Notes: generated by a model not told the origin, from the sequence alone. Positions 1-7,922 are shown, counted from the stretch's first letter. The stretch is 28,229 nucleotides of DNA from JADJNW01 sp964517145 (GCA_964517145.1 CAZFBN010000066.1:1-28229), one strand, 5' to 3'. A program made the numbers and translations.

Positions 1-39
1 TGCGTTTACTTGCTATTAGATGTGGAAAAACTTAATTTT

Positions 40-375
40 TAACAGCTTCTAACATTGCAGTAGCTTTTTACAATATCAAAATACCCTTTTAAAATGTTAT
101 TGTACTCTTCTAAAGTGTTACAACACCTTCCTAAAACGTTGTAGCACCCTCCTAAAGTGTTAAAATACCCTCTCAAAATACTGTAGTATTCTTTTGTAAC
201 ATTTAAGTACCCTCTTATAATGTTTGAATACCCTTTTGCAACGTTTCAATACCCTGCTACAACATTGTAAAACCCTCTTAAAGTCTTATAATAGGGTCTT
301 GTAGTGTTCAAATACCCTCCTACAACGTTTTAGTACCCTGCTGTAACATGATAAGATCATTCTAAAAGGTTGTTT
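40..375. repeat. Degenerate 21-bp tandem repeat array, 16 units
   Basis: Units start every 21 bases exactly at 40, 61, 82, 103 and so on to 355. The consensus is TACCCTCYTA followed by MAAYGTTKTAA, with 30-50% divergence between some units. The unit at 292 carries TAGGGT in place of TACCCT. No frame stays open across the array, so it is not a coding heptad repeat. There is no spacer/repeat alternation as in CRISPR. It fills most of the gene-free stretch before the aminopeptidase gene. Function unknown. Confidence 0.85.
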
Positions 376-400
376 AAAAATGTAAAAGTCGCTACAAATT

Positions 401-489
401 GGACTAAAGTCCCAACATTTCTTATGCTTAACCCCCGCCATAAATGGCGGGGCAACGAAGCATTGATCATTATTCCGCCATTTATGGCA
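401..489. repeat. Compound palindromic element with three hairpins
   Basis: Three inverted repeats lie in series: GGACT/AGTCC at 401-412; CCCCGCCA/TGGCGGGG at 433-452 with loop TAAA, a perfect 8-bp stem; and CCGCCA/TGGCAGG at 476-489 with loop TTTA. The third hairpin is close to the reverse complement of the second, so the two can also pair with each other. The element sits between two blocks of 21-bp repeats and resembles a dispersed REP- or MITE-like palindrome. Copy number elsewhere cannot be judged from this window. Confidence 0.65.
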
Positions 490-544
490 GGAGGCAAAAT
501 GTGCTTTGGATGAGCTTTAGCCAAATAAAAAACAAAAATTTAAA

Positions 545-648
545 TAACCTATAAGATGTTAAAATAGGATATTGTAACGTTTGAGTATCTTCTTACAACA
601 TTTTAGTAGCCTAGTGTAATATTTTAGTCAACTTACTCAACCATTGAT
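545..648. repeat. Second block of the 21-bp array, five units
   Basis: Units begin at 545 (20 bases), 565, 586, 607 and 628. They carry the same TA..CT....AAC/T-TTTTAG pattern as the 40-375 array. The unit at 565 is in exact 21-base register with the first block (565 minus 313 is 12 times 21) despite the interruption. This suggests one old array whose middle has decayed or been replaced. The remaining bases up to 725 show nothing further that I can support. Confidence 0.65.
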
Positions 649-725
649 TTACAGGATTGGGCGGGTTAATTTCCAAAAGAACCGTATTTTAGCCTTTTAA
701 ACATTCATTTTTAAAACATAAAACG

Positions 726-2330
726 ATGCGAACTATTCTCTTTTTCCTGCTAGTGGGCTGCTCGATGGTCGGATTTGCCCAGAAAGATGTTCCGACGGAC
801 TATTTGTCGAGTGAATTCCATAAATCCAGACGGGAAGCCCTGCGCCAAATGATGCCAAAAAATTCGGTGGCGGTGTTTTTTGCCAATCCCGTACGCAATC
901 GCGCCAATGATGTGGATTTTCAATACCATCAAGATCCGGATTTTTATTACTTGACGGGTTACAACGAGCCGCACTCGGTGTTGCTGATTTTTTCTGATTG
1001 GCAGCAGGGCAATGGTGGCGTAAAATACAATGAGATTGTCTTTGCGCAATCGCGTGATCCGCAGGCGGAAATGTGGACAGGCAGGAGATTGGGACCGGAG
1101 GGCGTGCGCGAGCAATTGGGCATTGCCACAGTGGTGGATCATCAGGAATTTAAAGCCTATAATTTGAATTTTAGTGCCTTTGATAAAGTCATGTTCTTTG
1201 ATTTTAAGAATGATGCGCGCGATGAAAATGAAGATGCAGATTTGTACGATTTGATGGAAGCATTCAAAAACAAAGCGAAAGTTCCAACAAATTTTAACGG
1301 CAAAGCCCGCCAGTATTATACGGTAATTAAAAATCCAAAATTGACCTTGCAGGAAAAGAAGCAGCAGTTGTACCACAGTAGTCGTTGGGAGCCGAACATC
1401 CTGAAAGACCCACTGATAGAAGAGTTCATGGCAGCAAAAGACAACGAAATGGCAATGAAGGTGATCGCCAAGGTTCCAAATGATAATCTGGACGTCGCTT
1501 CTTTGGATCAATACATGGATCAGTTGCGGGAAACCAAGTCGCCGGAAGAACTGGGGCTGTTGCGCAAAGCAATTGAAGTGAGTTGCGTGGGGCAGGTAGA
1601 AGTGATGAAAGTCATGAAGCCAACAATGTCGGAATCGGGTGTGCAGGGCGTTCACGAAATGGTGTATAAAATGTATGGCTCGGAGTATCAAGGTTATCCT
1701 TCCATTGTGGGCGGCGGTGCAAATGGCTGCATTTTGCATTACATTGAAAATAATAAAACACAGCTAGGCGATGAACTGGTGCTCATGGATTTGGGTGCCG
1801 AATATCATGGCTATACAGCAGATGTAACGCGCACCGTGCCGGCGGATGGCACGTTTTCAGAAGCACAAAAAGCAATTTATAACATTGTACTGGAGGCGCA
1901 GACCGCAGGATTCGAGGCGTGCAAGGTTGGAAATGATTTCAGCGCGCCACATGCAGCGGCGCAAACCGTTATAGACAATCGGCTCGCCGAATTAGGCATC
2001 ATCAAGCCCGGAGAAAGACATCGTTACTTCCCGCATGGCACCTCGCATTATTTAGGCTTGGATGTGCACGACCGAGGCACCTATGGTACGTTTAAACCTG
2101 GCACCGTCATCACTGTAGAACCCGGCATTTACATTCCAGAAGGCAGTCCCTGCGATCAAAAATGGTGGGGCATTGCTGTACGCATCGAAGATGACATTCT
2201 AATCACCGAAAATGGTTGGGAAAACCTCTCCGCACGCGCGCCGCGTACCGTTGAGGAAATTGAGCGCGTCATGGCAATGCCGAGTGCGCTGGATGATTTT
2301 GTGCTGCCGGACTTGGGTAAGAAGAATTGA
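726..2330 (+). CDS. Secreted Xaa-Pro aminopeptidase (peptidase M24B)
   Basis: Removes N-terminal residues that precede proline, using two metal ions. Residues 1-19 form a signal peptide ending FAQ, so the enzyme is exported, probably to the periplasm. Residues about 25-200 are the aminopeptidase P N-terminal domain and about 270-515 the pita-bread catalytic domain. All five metal ligands are visible: D355, D366, H437, E465 and E488. The spacings of 11 (D to D) and 23 (E to E) match E. coli PepP. The PHGTSHYLGLDVHD and VEPGIYIP motifs are intact. At 534 residues it is longer than the cytosolic PepP (about 440), because of the leader and extra N-terminal sequence. No Shine-Dalgarno sequence precedes the ATG, as is usual in Bacteroidota. 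It appears monocistronic; the next gene starts 120 bases later. Confidence 0.95.
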   Translation: MRTILFFLLVGCSMVGFAQKDVPTDYLSSEFHKSRREALRQMMPKNSVAVFFANPVRNRANDVDFQYHQDPDFYYLTGYNEPHSVLLIFSDWQQGNGGVKYNEIVFAQSRDPQAEMWTGRRLGPEGVREQLGIATVVDHQEFKAYNLNFSAFDKVMFFDFKNDARDENEDADLYDLMEAFKNKAKVPTNFNGKARQYYTVIKNPKLTLQEKKQQLYHSSRWEPNILKDPLIEEFMAAKDNEMAMKVIAKVPNDNLDVASLDQYMDQLRETKSPEELGLLRKAIEVSCVGQVEVMKVMKPTMSESGVQGVHEMVYKMYGSEYQGYPSIVGGGANGCILHYIENNKTQLGDELVLMDLGAEYHGYTADVTRTVPADGTFSEAQKAIYNIVLEAQTAGFEACKVGNDFSAPHAAAQTVIDNRLAELGIIKPGERHRYFPHGTSHYLGLDVHDRGTYGTFKPGTVITVEPGIYIPEGSPCDQKWWGIAVRIEDDILITENGWENLSARAPRTVEEIERVMAMPSALDDFVLPDLGKKN

Positions 2331-2450
2331 AAAGCAGGGAGGTTGGAGCTTCGCGTTTAGCGTTTCAAGATCGGAAGGTTTAAAAGTTTAAGCGCACAAA
2401 GCTCGAAAATTGGAAATGGGTTGTTTATTTTTACTGCAAAGACAGTAAGC

Positions 2451-3245
2451 ATGCGATCTATTCTAATCTTCTGGATGGTGGTGCTAGGCTTCGCTCGTTC
2501 GTGGGCGCAAGAGGCGGACATGGCATTGGCGCAAAAAAATACGTTTCACCTCAAGTTTGGTGCGGGGTTTGGATTGCAAACCTACCGCGACGATGCTATG
2601 TCGCCCTTGTTGTACGATGGCGTGCAAATTGGTACGTACGCTGGCGCGGAATGGCGCAAGCAAAAAGGTATTTTTCAGATAGACGGCTTGTTTTGGCTCG
2701 GTGAGGCAAGCGCGGAGCAGAGTGGCGCTACGACGGATAATTATACGTTTGGTGTGAACGGCAGCTACCTGAGGCATTTGAATACGGTAAACTGGCGCTT
2801 TTCGGTGGGCGGTGCCATCAGTACCTGGGGCAGCTTTCGCGAGCATGCTTCGCTTATAAATTCCGATTATTTTTATGATGTGTTTTTCTCTGTCGGACCG
2901 AGTGGTGCCGTGGAAAAAGCTTTTCGTTTTTTAAAACGCGATTGGCAAATCAATTGGCAATTGAGCGTTCCGGTGTTGACCTATGGCTTGCGTCCGAATT
3001 ATTCAGGTTTGGAAGAAGCGCCCCCCAATGACAACAGTTTTGATGCGGAATTGGAAGCTGCAAAAGTCGGCACTTTCAATGTCTTGACCAATGTAAAGTC
3101 GCGGCTGGAACTAGCGTATCCCTTACAAAACGGCAATCGCATCGGGCTGCTTTATTATTGGGACTTTTATCAATCGAATATCGAACCACATTCAGTAAAG
3201 CAGGCGATGCAATCCGTGCAGTTGAATTTGCATTTTAAATTGTAA
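2451..3245 (+). CDS. Outer-membrane beta-barrel-like protein
   Basis: I do not recognise the family. The ATG at 2451 is preferred to the TTG at 2421 because it places a clean signal peptide at the start (MRSILIFWMVVLGF, cleavage after WAQ near residue 20). The mature part has alternating hydrophobic/polar strands rich in G, Y, W and F, such as FHLKFGAGFG and RLELAYPL, and ends in QLNLHFKL. That is typical of a small outer-membrane barrel closing with an aromatic strand. It heads a run of three same-strand genes with gaps of only 21 and 14 bases, so co-transcription with the membrane protein and S41 peptidase is likely. The barrel assignment is inferred from composition. Confidence 0.75.
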   Translation: MRSILIFWMVVLGFARSWAQEADMALAQKNTFHLKFGAGFGLQTYRDDAMSPLLYDGVQIGTYAGAEWRKQKGIFQIDGLFWLGEASAEQSGATTDNYTFGVNGSYLRHLNTVNWRFSVGGAISTWGSFREHASLINSDYFYDVFFSVGPSGAVEKAFRFLKRDWQINWQLSVPVLTYGLRPNYSGLEEAPPNDNSFDAELEAAKVGTFNVLTNVKSRLELAYPLQNGNRIGLLYYWDFYQSNIEPHSVKQAMQSVQLNLHFKL

Positions 3246-3266
3246 ACAAATTATTATAAAAAAATA

Positions 3267-3644
3267 ATGATTGCAATAAAAATAGTTTATGCTGCTAATA
3301 TAATAGTAGCCGGTTGGATTAGTATAACGAGTTTGTTTTTTCCAAAAACGGCTCAGGCAATGGTATTTAGTAACGCTTTTACTTACTCAGAAGCCATCAG
3401 ATTAGTCGGTGCGTTATGGTTTGCAATCTTCTTACTTTCGATAGTAGGATTGTTTTTTCCGCAAAAAATGAGTCTGGTTTTGCTGTTTCAATTGATTTAT
3501 AAATCGCTTTGGCTCATTTTTGCGGCGCTGCCTGCTATGCTACAAAATAGACCCTATCCGCAAGGAATGGCCGTATTTTTTATTATTTGGGTCATCCTAT
3601 TACCGCTGGTTATACCCTGGTCTTATTTATTAAGTAACAAATAA
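3267..3644 (+). CDS. Small four-helix membrane protein
   Basis: 125 residues, function unknown. Hydrophobic segments lie at about residues 4-24, 46-64, 69-92 and 99-121, so it is a four-pass inner-membrane protein with very short loops. The N-terminus has only one lysine ahead of the first helix. It sits 21 bases after the barrel-like gene and 14 bases before the S41 peptidase gene, consistent with an operon. Base composition is more AT-rich than the flanking genes, as expected for a hydrophobic protein. No catalytic motif is visible. Confidence 0.8.
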   Translation: MIAIKIVYAANIIVAGWISITSLFFPKTAQAMVFSNAFTYSEAIRLVGALWFAIFLLSIVGLFFPQKMSLVLLFQLIYKSLWLIFAALPAMLQNRPYPQGMAVFFIIWVILLPLVIPWSYLLSNK

Positions 3645-3658
3645 GAAAACGGTTTGGT

Positions 3659-4660
3659 ATGAAATATTACATTATCCTGTTGTTATCTTGCTCCTTGATG
3701 CTTTCTGGCTGTGAATCCGCCCTGTTAGAGGATGATCCGGCGAACAATCCTGTCAACAACTTTGATGCTTTGTGGAAAGAACTGGATGAAGGCTATGCTT
3801 TTTTCGAATATAAAAACATCAATTGGGACAGTGTATATAATGTTTATCGTCCTAAAGTAAAAGATACGACCAATATTTTACAACTTTATGATATAATGGC
3901 GGACATGCTCTTCGTTTTGCGCGACGGGCACGTCAATTTGCAAGCAGGCTTCAATCGTTCACGCAACTGGCAGTGGTTCTTGGACTATCCGCCCAATTTT
4001 GATGAAGAAATCCTGCTACGTAATTATTGGAAAGACCAGCAATGGTACACCGGCGCGCTCATTCATGTGGACATGGGCGACGCAGGCTACGTGCGCTACT
4101 CCAGTTTTGGCTCCCGCATCTCTGGTAGTGAAATTGACCTGGTATTGGCACGTTTTGACAACAAAAAAGGCATCATCATTGACCTGCGTGATAATGGTGG
4201 CGGCTTTAGTGACCTCCCGCTGCTGCTCGCTTCCCGCTTCACCGGGCAAAAAAGATTAGCCTATCAGTTCATTGTTAAAAACGGATCGGCACATACGGAT
4301 TTCACCGAACCGATTGACGTATATGTAGAACCACAAGGGCGCAAACAATTCACCAAACCCGTCATCATCCTCACCAATCGCTCCTGCTACAGCGCCACTA
4401 ATTTCTTCGTAGCCATCATGCAGCAATTCCCACAGGTAAAAGTCATCGGCGACTGGACGGGCGGCGGCGGCGGCACGCCTGCTAGCGGCGAACTCCCCAA
4501 CGGCTGGATCGTGCGCTACTCTTCTACCCAATCCTTCACACCCGATGGCTTCAACATAGAAGGCGGTTTGCCACCTGACATCAAAGTGGACTTGAGCGAA
4601 GCGGATCGTGCCAAGGGCAAGGATACCATTTTGGAACGCGCGCTGGCAGAGATAAAGTAA
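3659..4660 (+). CDS. S41 family peptidase lipoprotein
   Basis: Serine peptidase of the C-terminal processing/tricorn-core family, anchored as a lipoprotein. The signal peptide ends in a lipobox LSGC with Cys18. The N-terminal helical part carries LRDGHVNL with H91, the position of the general-base His in tricorn-type S41 enzymes. The core has IIIDLRDNGGG (about 172-182) and NRSCYSATNFF, where S245 is the likely nucleophile. It is followed by GDWTGGGGGTPASGELPNGW and the family-typical EGGLPPDIKV near the end. No PDZ domain is apparent, unlike CtpA. At 333 residues it is a compact member. The gene follows the membrane protein by 14 bases. Substrate unknown. Confidence 0.9.
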   Translation: MKYYIILLLSCSLMLSGCESALLEDDPANNPVNNFDALWKELDEGYAFFEYKNINWDSVYNVYRPKVKDTTNILQLYDIMADMLFVLRDGHVNLQAGFNRSRNWQWFLDYPPNFDEEILLRNYWKDQQWYTGALIHVDMGDAGYVRYSSFGSRISGSEIDLVLARFDNKKGIIIDLRDNGGGFSDLPLLLASRFTGQKRLAYQFIVKNGSAHTDFTEPIDVYVEPQGRKQFTKPVIILTNRSCYSATNFFVAIMQQFPQVKVIGDWTGGGGGTPASGELPNGWIVRYSSTQSFTPDGFNIEGGLPPDIKVDLSEADRAKGKDTILERALAEIK

Positions 4661-4699
4661 GGATTGTCAATTGATTAGGGACAATTAATTATTTGCTTC

Positions 4700-5014
4700 A
4701 GCAAAGTGTCTATTGTGTCGAGCAAAATGCCTGTTGTGTCGCGTCACTCGTTTATTGAGTCAAGCAAAATCTTTATTGTGTTGAGCAAGATGTCAATTGG
4801 GTCATGCAAAATGCTTATTGGGTAAAGCAACCTGTCTATTGTGTCGAGCAAAACGCCTATTGTGTCGCGTCACTCGTTTATTGAGTCAAGCAAAATCTTT
4901 ATTGTGTTGAGTAAGATGTCAATTGGGTCGTGCAAAATACTTATTGGGTTATGTAAAGTGCCTATTGAGTTGTGCAACTCCTCCACTTGTTAAAGCAAAA
5001 TGGCAATTTATTAG
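4700..5014. repeat. 21-bp tandem array with 126-bp higher-order repeat
   Basis: Fifteen units begin every 21 bases from 4700 to 4994, with consensus AGCAAAATGCC then TATTGTGTCG. Six-unit blocks 4700-4825 and 4826-4951 match each other with only 8 differences in 126 by my count, and units 4742/4868 and 4763/4889 are identical. That indicates a recent block duplication on top of older single-unit expansion. The unit is unrelated to the 40-375 array despite the same period. The array occupies the gap between the S41 peptidase stop and the convergent Roco-TIR stop at 5027. No convincing start codon or ORF runs through it. Confidence 0.9.
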
Positions 5015-5026
5015 ATCAAGATAGCC

Positions 5027-7123
5027 TTATCCCTTTACAAGGGCATCAATTCCTTTCGCCACCAGCGTCCATGCTTCGTCGCGGTTGGCATATTGCGTCA
5101 CGGATTTGCCCTTATCCGGCAGGGCTAATAATTTAGCAAAAGGCTCCTTTTCCCAGACGCAAGGTTTTATCAAAATGGGTATAACTATACACTTTTCATT
5201 AGCTGCGCGCTCCAAAGCACGCGGCACTTCTTCATTCATAATATAATCCGTCGCTAATAAATTCGCGCTCACCAGCAGCAACACAATATCTGCCGATTCC
5301 AATTTTTCAATAATGGTCGGATGCCATTCATCGCCCGGCAACATATCCCGGTCGTGCCAGGGTTCTATCTTTTGCTGGCGTTTCAGTGGGGCTAAATACT
5401 TTTCTAATTCATCCCTCAACTCCCTATCCTCTTTTGAATAACTAAAAAAAACCTTTTTAGAATTGATTTCCGGCACTTCATTTAAAATGCCGAAGAGTAA
5501 ATCCAGCACTTTCACATTCTGATAGCTGTTGTCACATTGTGCTTCTTGTACATTATGTTTGTGTCTTCGTATTAAGCTGTCGTAACTAAAGTAATAAGGC
5601 GTTTGACTGCGGCTGCACGTCGGGCAATTGCAAGGTACTTTTTTATCGACCCGAATTTTTTCAAAAGTGCGATTCAGTTTGTCCAATTCACGGACGATTT
5701 CGGTCAGAATTTCCTTCGGTTCTTCGCCAACGGCATTGATTTCGATCTTCTTATTATCATAACTTTCAATCACTTCCGCCTGATTTTCATCTAGTTGCAA
5801 CACAACGCCCTGCTGCCACACCCAACGTTGGTCAGCAATGTGCTCGTGCAGGCGCACCGTGAGGCGATTCAGCAAGCCCTTGGGTAGAAAATCATATTCA
5901 TAAATAATGCGTACTTTTTTGCCCTCGCGTAAATCATAAGCAGGCGGCGAACTCGGCAGCAGTTGTGGCGCAATGTAGCGTTTGGTATTTTCTAACTCGT
6001 AGCAGAGTTCAAATTTTTTCATCAATTCCAGCAGAAAATCCACCCGCCGCCTGTATTTAGCGTCGCTCCAGATGGTTTCGGCATCTTGGTAGGTAAAATG
6101 TCCCTGTGTTTCCTTTACAATTTTGTCGCTGCGCAGCACCGCATACACCGCATCGGTCGCCCAGGCATTATTGAGGATGACATAATTCCGCAAGATCGGA
6201 TTATCTTGAAAATGTAATAAAACACCGACTGGATGTAAATAATCTTTACTCAAATGCAAGGCATCTATATCATTCAAGCCTCCCGCTTCACAAATTGTTA
6301 CATATTCATCTTCGCTGATGTAATCTTTTGTTTGTGCTTCTTCCTCAATTCGTGCGCGAATATTGAACCAACTGCGCGGCAGCCGCGTGCCAATACCCGG
6401 CAAGCTTTGAATGCGATGTTTAATCTCCTCAATTACCTGCGGCAAGCCCTCCGTCGTCAAAAAATTGCTGCGCAACATGGGCGTGCAAATAAAGCTAAAC
6501 CGCTCTTTGTAGCCATCAAAATTCAACGCCGTAAGCGTATGCCCCTGCTTTTGGTTTTCCACAATCAGCATCGGACTATTTTCCCCCAGTAGCTCCACCA
6601 CCTGACACCAGTAATTCAAATGCGTATTTTGCTTGCGCCCATCCGTCACCAATACATACAGCGCCCGCTGCGAGAGAAAAAACTGGTGCGTGGAGTGATA
6701 AATTTCCTGCCCCCCGAAATCCCAGATATTCATTTTGAATAGCTCGGCTTGATTAGTTTGTGATGATTTAAAGGAGAAGGAGCGCATAAAAACATCAATA
6801 CCACGTGTTGTATCATCTTCGGTTGGCAAGGTAGCCTGAATACCTTTGGCTATTTTTCTGGCTAAAGTTGTTTTACCCGCACCGCTTTCCCCGATAATAA
6901 GAAGTTTTGCTTCATAAAGGAACGGTGTTTCTTTTGTAGAATCTAATTCGTAAAACTTTGTAATATACTTTTTCTCCTTTTCTTTTTCTAATTCTTCTAA
7001 ATATCGTCGGATAGCATTATTGCCTTTTTCGACAATTTCAGGAGGTGGACTGACTAATGGATTACCTCTGATACGCAAAACTTTTTGCCCAGACGTTTCC
7101 CAATTTTGCCAAATTATATTCAA
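5027..7123 (-). CDS. Roc-COR-TIR (Roco) protein, probably 5'-truncated
   Basis: Roco-family GTPase fused to a TIR domain. Residues 1-45 are the cap of an LRR domain (RIRGNPL-SPPPEI). Roc spans about 70-245, with P-loop GESGAGKTT (78-86) and DFGGQE (135-140). COR spans about 250-490. A Cys/His cluster CNCPTC (C498, C500, C503) plus H521/H523 and C530 may bind zinc. TIR spans about 556-698, beginning KVFFSYSKED, with the likely catalytic Glu of NAD-cleaving TIRs at E632 in TDYIMNEEV. The only start before the P-loop is a TTG at 7123; the first ATG codon falls at residue 113. In-frame LRR-like sequence continues upstream to about 7199 before a stop at 7202-7204. The missing LRR repeats are in a separate ORF at 7322-7603. 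I infer a gene split by deletion or insertion. Whether it is expressed is unknown. Confidence 0.85.
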   Translation of the reverse strand: MNIIWQNWETSGQKVLRIRGNPLVSPPPEIVEKGNNAIRRYLEELEKEKEKKYITKFYELDSTKETPFLYEAKLLIIGESGAGKTTLARKIAKGIQATLPTEDDTTRGIDVFMRSFSFKSSQTNQAELFKMNIWDFGGQEIYHSTHQFFLSQRALYVLVTDGRKQNTHLNYWCQVVELLGENSPMLIVENQKQGHTLTALNFDGYKERFSFICTPMLRSNFLTTEGLPQVIEEIKHRIQSLPGIGTRLPRSWFNIRARIEEEAQTKDYISEDEYVTICEAGGLNDIDALHLSKDYLHPVGVLLHFQDNPILRNYVILNNAWATDAVYAVLRSDKIVKETQGHFTYQDAETIWSDAKYRRRVDFLLELMKKFELCYELENTKRYIAPQLLPSSPPAYDLREGKKVRIIYEYDFLPKGLLNRLTVRLHEHIADQRWVWQQGVVLQLDENQAEVIESYDNKKIEINAVGEEPKEILTEIVRELDKLNRTFEKIRVDKKVPCNCPTCSRSQTPYYFSYDSLIRRHKHNVQEAQCDNSYQNVKVLDLLFGILNEVPEINSKKVFFSYSKEDRELRDELEKYLAPLKRQQKIEPWHDRDMLPGDEWHPTIIEKLESADIVLLLVSANLLATDYIMNEEVPRALERAANEKCIVIPILIKPCVWEKEPFAKLLALPDKGKSVTQYANRDEAWTLVAKGIDALVKG

Positions 7124-7321
7124 TCCTAAATCAAGAACAGCTAAATCTAAATGAGAAATTTTATTGTATGCAATGAACTTGTTTAAAATTGACGATTTTA
7201 TTTAATATGACAGAGGCAATTCGACGCTACATTCTCTTATTCAAGAGTAGATTGTTGAATCTTCCAAAATACGAGAACGTAGGAGCTTAGTTTGAAAAGA
7301 TATTACGATTTTTCATTAATT
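7124..7321 (-). other. Junction between the two Roco gene fragments
   Basis: On the minus strand, 7199 down to 7124 still reads in frame with the Roc-COR-TIR ORF as LRR-cap-like sequence (AYNKISHLDLAVLDLGL). A TAA at 7202-7204 closes it. From 7205 to 7321 no minus-strand frame gives LRR sequence, and all three frames contain stops. An imperfect hairpin (CTCTT/AAGAG around 7231-7250) lies here. The stretch looks like a scar or small insertion that replaced several LRR units. Confidence 0.55.
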
Positions 7322-7603
7322 TTAAACAAGCTCAATATTAAGTATTCTGAGTTTTTTAAGGTGATCGAGATTTTTTATTTCTTTGATTTGATTATTTGTC
7401 AATTCAAGTTCAAGTAATTCCGTAAGTTTCTCTAAACCTTTTATTTCTGTAATTTGATTATACCCTAAAAATAGGTCTTCTAAACGAGTAAGCTCACCTA
7501 ATTCCGCTGGTATTTCTTGTAGCCCCAGTCCTCTTAAGTCTAGTTGAATTGCATTCTCTTCTTTCGCCTTCTTTATTCTTTCTAAAGCTATTTCGTAAGA
7601 CAT
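7322..7603 (-). pseudogene. LRR N-terminal fragment of the Roco gene
   Basis: 93 residues. A short helical cap MSYEIALERIKKAKEE is followed by an LRR of the LDLRGLGLQEIPAELGEL type and then SDS22-like repeats (YNQITEIKGL, NNQIKEIKNL). It stops abruptly inside the next repeat (LRILNIELV). This is the usual beginning of bacterial LRR-Roc-COR proteins, which carry many more LRRs before the Roc domain. The continuing cap and Roc-COR-TIR lie on the same strand from about 7199 downward. I read it as the 5' part of a broken gene. An independent short LRR protein is possible but less likely. Confidence 0.7.
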
Positions 7604-7654
7604 ATCCTTGGCGTTTTCGTTCTTTTATGCCTCAAAATAAGCATTTTTTATAAA

Positions 7655-7709
7655 GTTGGAAGTACAAAGTACGAAAGAAAAGGACGAAGTTGGAGGTACG
7701 AAGTACGAT
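7655..7709. repeat. Pair of 21-bp direct repeats
   Basis: AGTTGGARGTACRAAGTACG plus a final A occurs at 7655-7675 and 7689-7709, differing at two positions, with a 13-base purine-rich spacer. Each copy contains an internal GTAC-AAGTAC duplication. It lies in the 319-base gene-free stretch between the LRR fragment and the GH5 gene. Confidence 0.6.
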
Positions 7710-7799
7710 TACCTGGCGCGTGTGCACGTCACACAATGAAATAGCGCCTCTTTCTATTTATAAAATGTAATGCTGAAATACTCGGCGTGGCGGCTGCCC

Positions 7800-7875
7800 G
7801 GCAAATCACTGTTCGACGGAGGAGTTTGATTTGCCTAGCCTTTTTGCTTACTTTTTTGGCAATGAAAAAAGTAAG
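7800..7875. repeat. Two-hairpin element upstream of the GH5 gene
   Basis: Two perfect inverted repeats lie side by side: GGCAAATCA (7800-7808) with TGATTTGCC (7827-7835), and CTTACTTTTTT (7847-7857) with AAAAAAGTAAG (7865-7875). The second has an 11-bp stem and a 7-base loop. A 60-codon ORF through this element (7787-7969) overlaps the GH5 start and is not credible. The block looks like a dispersed palindromic element. Its position 48 bases before the GH5 ATG means it could also affect that transcript. Confidence 0.6.
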
Positions 7876-7922
7876 AAAGCCTAAATTTGAAGCTTTAGCA
7901 ACCAGCAGTAATGTAAAATTTT

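Noticed and set aside
40..375. CRISPR array
   Set aside because: The repeats are contiguous and degenerate with no unique spacers, and there are no cas genes in the window.
750..1739. Long minus-strand ORF (329 codons) opposite the aminopeptidase gene
   Set aside because: Composition is His/Ile/Phe-rich and patternless, as expected for an antisense shadow; the plus strand has an intact M24B active site.
4679..4825. Heptapeptide-repeat coding frame through the second array (frame of 4721)
   Set aside because: One frame is open for about seven units and reads S-K-x-x-I-x-x heptads, but it has no good start, ends at TAA 4823-4825 in mid-array, and no signal for export or function is seen.
5027..7603. 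Complete TIR-based defence operon
   Set aside because: No partner effector, nuclease, or cyclic-nucleotide gene lies beside the Roco-TIR fragment, and the gene itself looks split.
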